Shown here in pieces: positions 5,407 through 7,292 of a DNA stretch of 7,292 bases. The notes under the pieces were generated by a model. The model was not told where the DNA came from and made no database searches. It was given only the letters and a program-made list of their open reading frames with translations. The stretch comes from Bacteroidota bacterium (GTDB lineage: Bacteria > Bacteroidota > Bacteroidia > NS11-12g > UBA9320): positions 1 to 7,292 of the forward strand of contig DNHN01000342.1 of NCBI GenBank assembly GCA_003485825.1, in the 5' to 3' direction. Numbering within the stretch: position 1 is the stretch's first letter; each line of letters begins with the position of its first letter. Both the position numbers and the translations under genes were made by a program.

Positions 5407-7292
5407 TATAACCTAAAGCTAATGCCAAAAAGCAATTGACGTGGAGCCATATATCTGGCAGGATTATTTGGTGGTGTACCGCTTTCTTCTGGGCCTAAGT
5501 ACCTGTCGTCTCGCTGATTGTTTGGCAAATCATCTCCAGGCTCCCAGCCTCTTCCCGTTACCGGATTGATGATCTGTGCATTCTTGTTATTAAAGAGATT
5601 ACGCGCTTCTACACTTAGTGTGATTCCTTTTCTATTTTTATTCGCAAATGTCTTGGTGATTTTGATATCTGCATTTATCCAAGGAGTCGCTCGTTCTTCT
5701 AAATAGTTCGTGAGGTCAGCTACGTACTCTGGTCTGCCTAAGGCGTTATAGCTTTCTAGTATCTGTGGCGTATACCTAAGCCCACTCTGATAAGAAGAGC
5801 TGAAGTATATCTGAAGCCCTTTCATCCAGTTTCCATATATCTTTAATGTGGTGTCCGGTGAAAGTACTACGCCCAAATTAATGTTCCATGGTCTATCCCA
5901 TGCTAAATAATTTTCTGATGCTAAAGGAACCTCTCCGTTTTGCTCTATTTGCAGGCTACTTTCCCTAGCACTATTGCTTTTACCTTTAGCAAGCTGGTAC
6001 GCCACATTGGTAAAAGTTCTGAAATACGATGTCATTCTCCAGATCACATTCACCTCAGCACCCTGTACCTTAGCATAATCTTGGTTAATGTACATGGTCT
6101 TGCTTACTGGTCTTCCAGTCTGATCCTGAACGATTACCCGGCGGCTAACGATGTAGTCAAACCTGTTATTGTTATAGGCTGCGAGGGTAAGTCCTATGTT
6201 CTTTTTTATTTGTGCTTTGAAACCTACTTCATAACTTACATTGACTTCTGGATTTAGGTCTGGATTACCTAAGAAAGACAGAAAACTTCTATCCTGATAC
6301 TCTGGATCTAAGCCTGCATATACAAAACGTGGATGTGGAAGTCGCATACTGTGGCTATAGTTAAAGTACAGTACATTATTACTCGTCACTGGGAAGGACA
6401 CGTTAATCTTAGGGAGCAGTCTAGCCTTGTACCTAAGACCAAGTACCTTCAAGGTATTTTTTTTGTAATCTTCTCTTACTTGTGGAATGACGGGTGCATT
6501 GGGATTATCTACTGCATCATCCGCAAACTTTCCTGGTGCCCAATAGTTAAATCGCATTCCGAGATTAGCAATAATCCCTTTGTAGCTAATCTTATCACTA
6601 AAGTAAAGCCCTCCATTATTCGGTTTTACTCTCCATATGTCATTGCTACTTCCTATGCTGATACTAGCAGTACTGGTACTATCATTTATCTTAATAGGAG
6701 CGCCTACCCAAGGTCGTGTGACGTCTATCCATTGGTACTCATTTAGCTTTTGCTCCCAACCAAAACTCATTTTATGCGTCTCGTTTTTGGGGTAATACCG
6801 GAAAGCTGCCTTCAAGGTATATTCTCTAGCAAAGTGATCATGCCATGTAGAACTTATCCCTCCATTATTAATGAGTCCTGGTCCGGGCAGTACAAACTGT
6901 ATATTCCCTCCTGGATTAAATATCTCTACGGGGTCTGTCACAATACTCTGCTCATCATAGACTTGATCCACACTTTCTGTTCTGAAAGGTCTACCGTTAG
7001 CATCTGCACGAAGGTTTGTAAATAATCTACCAAGAGACAGCGTCCCTACTAGCCTTTCACTTATCGTGCGGCGTATGTTTACCGCGGTAAGGTTTGAATG
7101 GTGTGTATAGGTAGTAGCATTATCTAGGTTTAAACTTCGTTCAAACTGAAAACCCGGCGCTAGAATAGCATCGAAACCTACAATCTGTAGACTCCTGGTA
7201 TTTTGATTAATACTTAAGCTATGCTGATTTGTTATCGAAATTTTTGTTTTAGCATTTAGCTCGTGACTTAGTTTAAATGTATGTGTAAACTG
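5406..7292 (-). CDS. TonB-dependent receptor, C-terminal part (partial)
   Basis: The frame is open from the right edge to the TAA at 5406, giving 628 residues without the N-terminus; there is no need for the internal GTG at 6971 as a start. The visible part is the outer-membrane beta-barrel: alternating strands and long loops, for example YFNYSHSMRLPHPRFVYAGL, NPDLNPEVNVSYEVGFKAQI (the NPDLKPE-type barrel signature), YNNNRFDYIVSRR, WNINLGVVLSP, and near the end LSVEARNLFNNKNAQIINPV with the final strand YMAPRQLLFGISFRL. Such receptors import ligands using TonB-ExbBD energy. The plug domain, and probably a carboxypeptidase-like regulatory domain, lie beyond the edge. No SusD-type lipoprotein follows, so a SusC-type glycan role is not supported; the ligand is unknown. 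The last residue is Leu rather than the more usual Phe. Confidence 0.92.
   Translation of the reverse strand, partial: QFTHTFKLSHELNAKTKISITNQHSLSINQNTRSLQIVGFDAILAPGFQFERSLNLDNATTYTHHSNLTAVNIRRTISERLVGTLSLGRLFTNLRADANGRPFRTESVDQVYDEQSIVTDPVEIFNPGGNIQFVLPGPGLINNGGISSTWHDHFAREYTLKAAFRYYPKNETHKMSFGWEQKLNEYQWIDVTRPWVGAPIKINDSTSTASISIGSSNDIWRVKPNNGGLYFSDKISYKGIIANLGMRFNYWAPGKFADDAVDNPNAPVIPQVREDYKKNTLKVLGLRYKARLLPKINVSFPVTSNNVLYFNYSHSMRLPHPRFVYAGLDPEYQDRSFLSFLGNPDLNPEVNVSYEVGFKAQIKKNIGLTLAAYNNNRFDYIVSRRVIVQDQTGRPVSKTMYINQDYAKVQGAEVNVIWRMTSYFRTFTNVAYQLAKGKSNSARESSLQIEQNGEVPLASENYLAWDRPWNINLGVVLSPDTTLKIYGNWMKGLQIYFSSSYQSGLRYTPQILESYNALGRPEYVADLTNYLEERATPWINADIKITKTFANKNRKGITLSVEARNLFNNKNAQIINPVTGRGWEPGDDLPNNQRDDRYLGPEESGTPPNNPARYMAPRQLLFGISFRL

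Noticed and set aside
6333..6746. 137-codon plus-strand open frame antisense to the TonB receptor
   Set aside because: It lies wholly opposite a well-supported beta-barrel coding frame, has no recognisable domain and has irregular composition; treated as a shadow. The same applies to plus-strand frames at 5518-5706, 5940-6257 and 6750-7025.
6969..6971. GTG at 6971 as the start of the TonB receptor
   Set aside because: The same frame stays open for 107 more codons to the window edge with barrel-like sequence, so the gene simply continues outside the window.
1..7292. CRISPR arrays, tRNA/rRNA genes, insertion sequences, or a known defence system
   Set aside because: No regularly spaced repeats, cloverleaf-like sequences, transposase motifs or defence-protein signatures were seen on either strand.

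Overview
The window looks like chromosomal DNA from a Bacteroidota bacterium, probably a Cytophagales-type marine or environmental species; that placement is inferred from gene content. Supporting signs are a TonB-dependent receptor of Bacteroidota style, a YtxJ-type bacilliredoxin (bacillithiol chemistry), a TauE/SafE tail ending in the GIPYLSP-type motif common in that phylum, moderately AT-rich DNA, and the absence of strong Shine-Dalgarno sequences. Almost everything is on the minus strand and is read from right to left. The exception is the 3' end of an ABC-F ATPase gene on the plus strand at the left edge.

From right to left in transcription order: (1) a large TonB-dependent receptor whose N-terminus lies beyond the right edge (5406 to >7292). 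Its stop codon overlaps the ATG of a possible 24-residue hydrophobic/polybasic mini-ORF (5332-5406). (2) A scrambled patch (4754-5261): the start of a PAS domain is fused in frame to the last part of a TauE/SafE membrane protein, and a LuxR-type HTH fragment overlaps it in another frame. This looks like gene debris from illegitimate recombination. (3) selO, a protein AMPylase (3082-4647). (4) A 359-bp gene-free stretch (2723-3081) with a strong nested inverted repeat that resembles an interspersed extragenic element. (5) A tight cluster msrA - ytxJ - aldo/keto reductase (2722 to 900, gaps of 3 and 11 nt). (6) A small outer-membrane beta-barrel protein (250-810) that converges on the ABC-F gene.

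The coherent theme is thiol/redox repair: SelO AMPylates redox proteins in other bacteria, MsrA repairs methionine sulfoxide, the YtxJ protein is predicted to remove bacillithiol from proteins, and the aldo/keto reductase is an NAD(P)H-dependent carbonyl reductase. I see no complete novel defence, mobile or RNA system. The features most worth a second look are the PAS/TauE/LuxR mosaic, the stop-start-coupled mini-ORF, the nested hairpin repeat, and a SelO that lacks the activation-loop cysteine known from E. coli.
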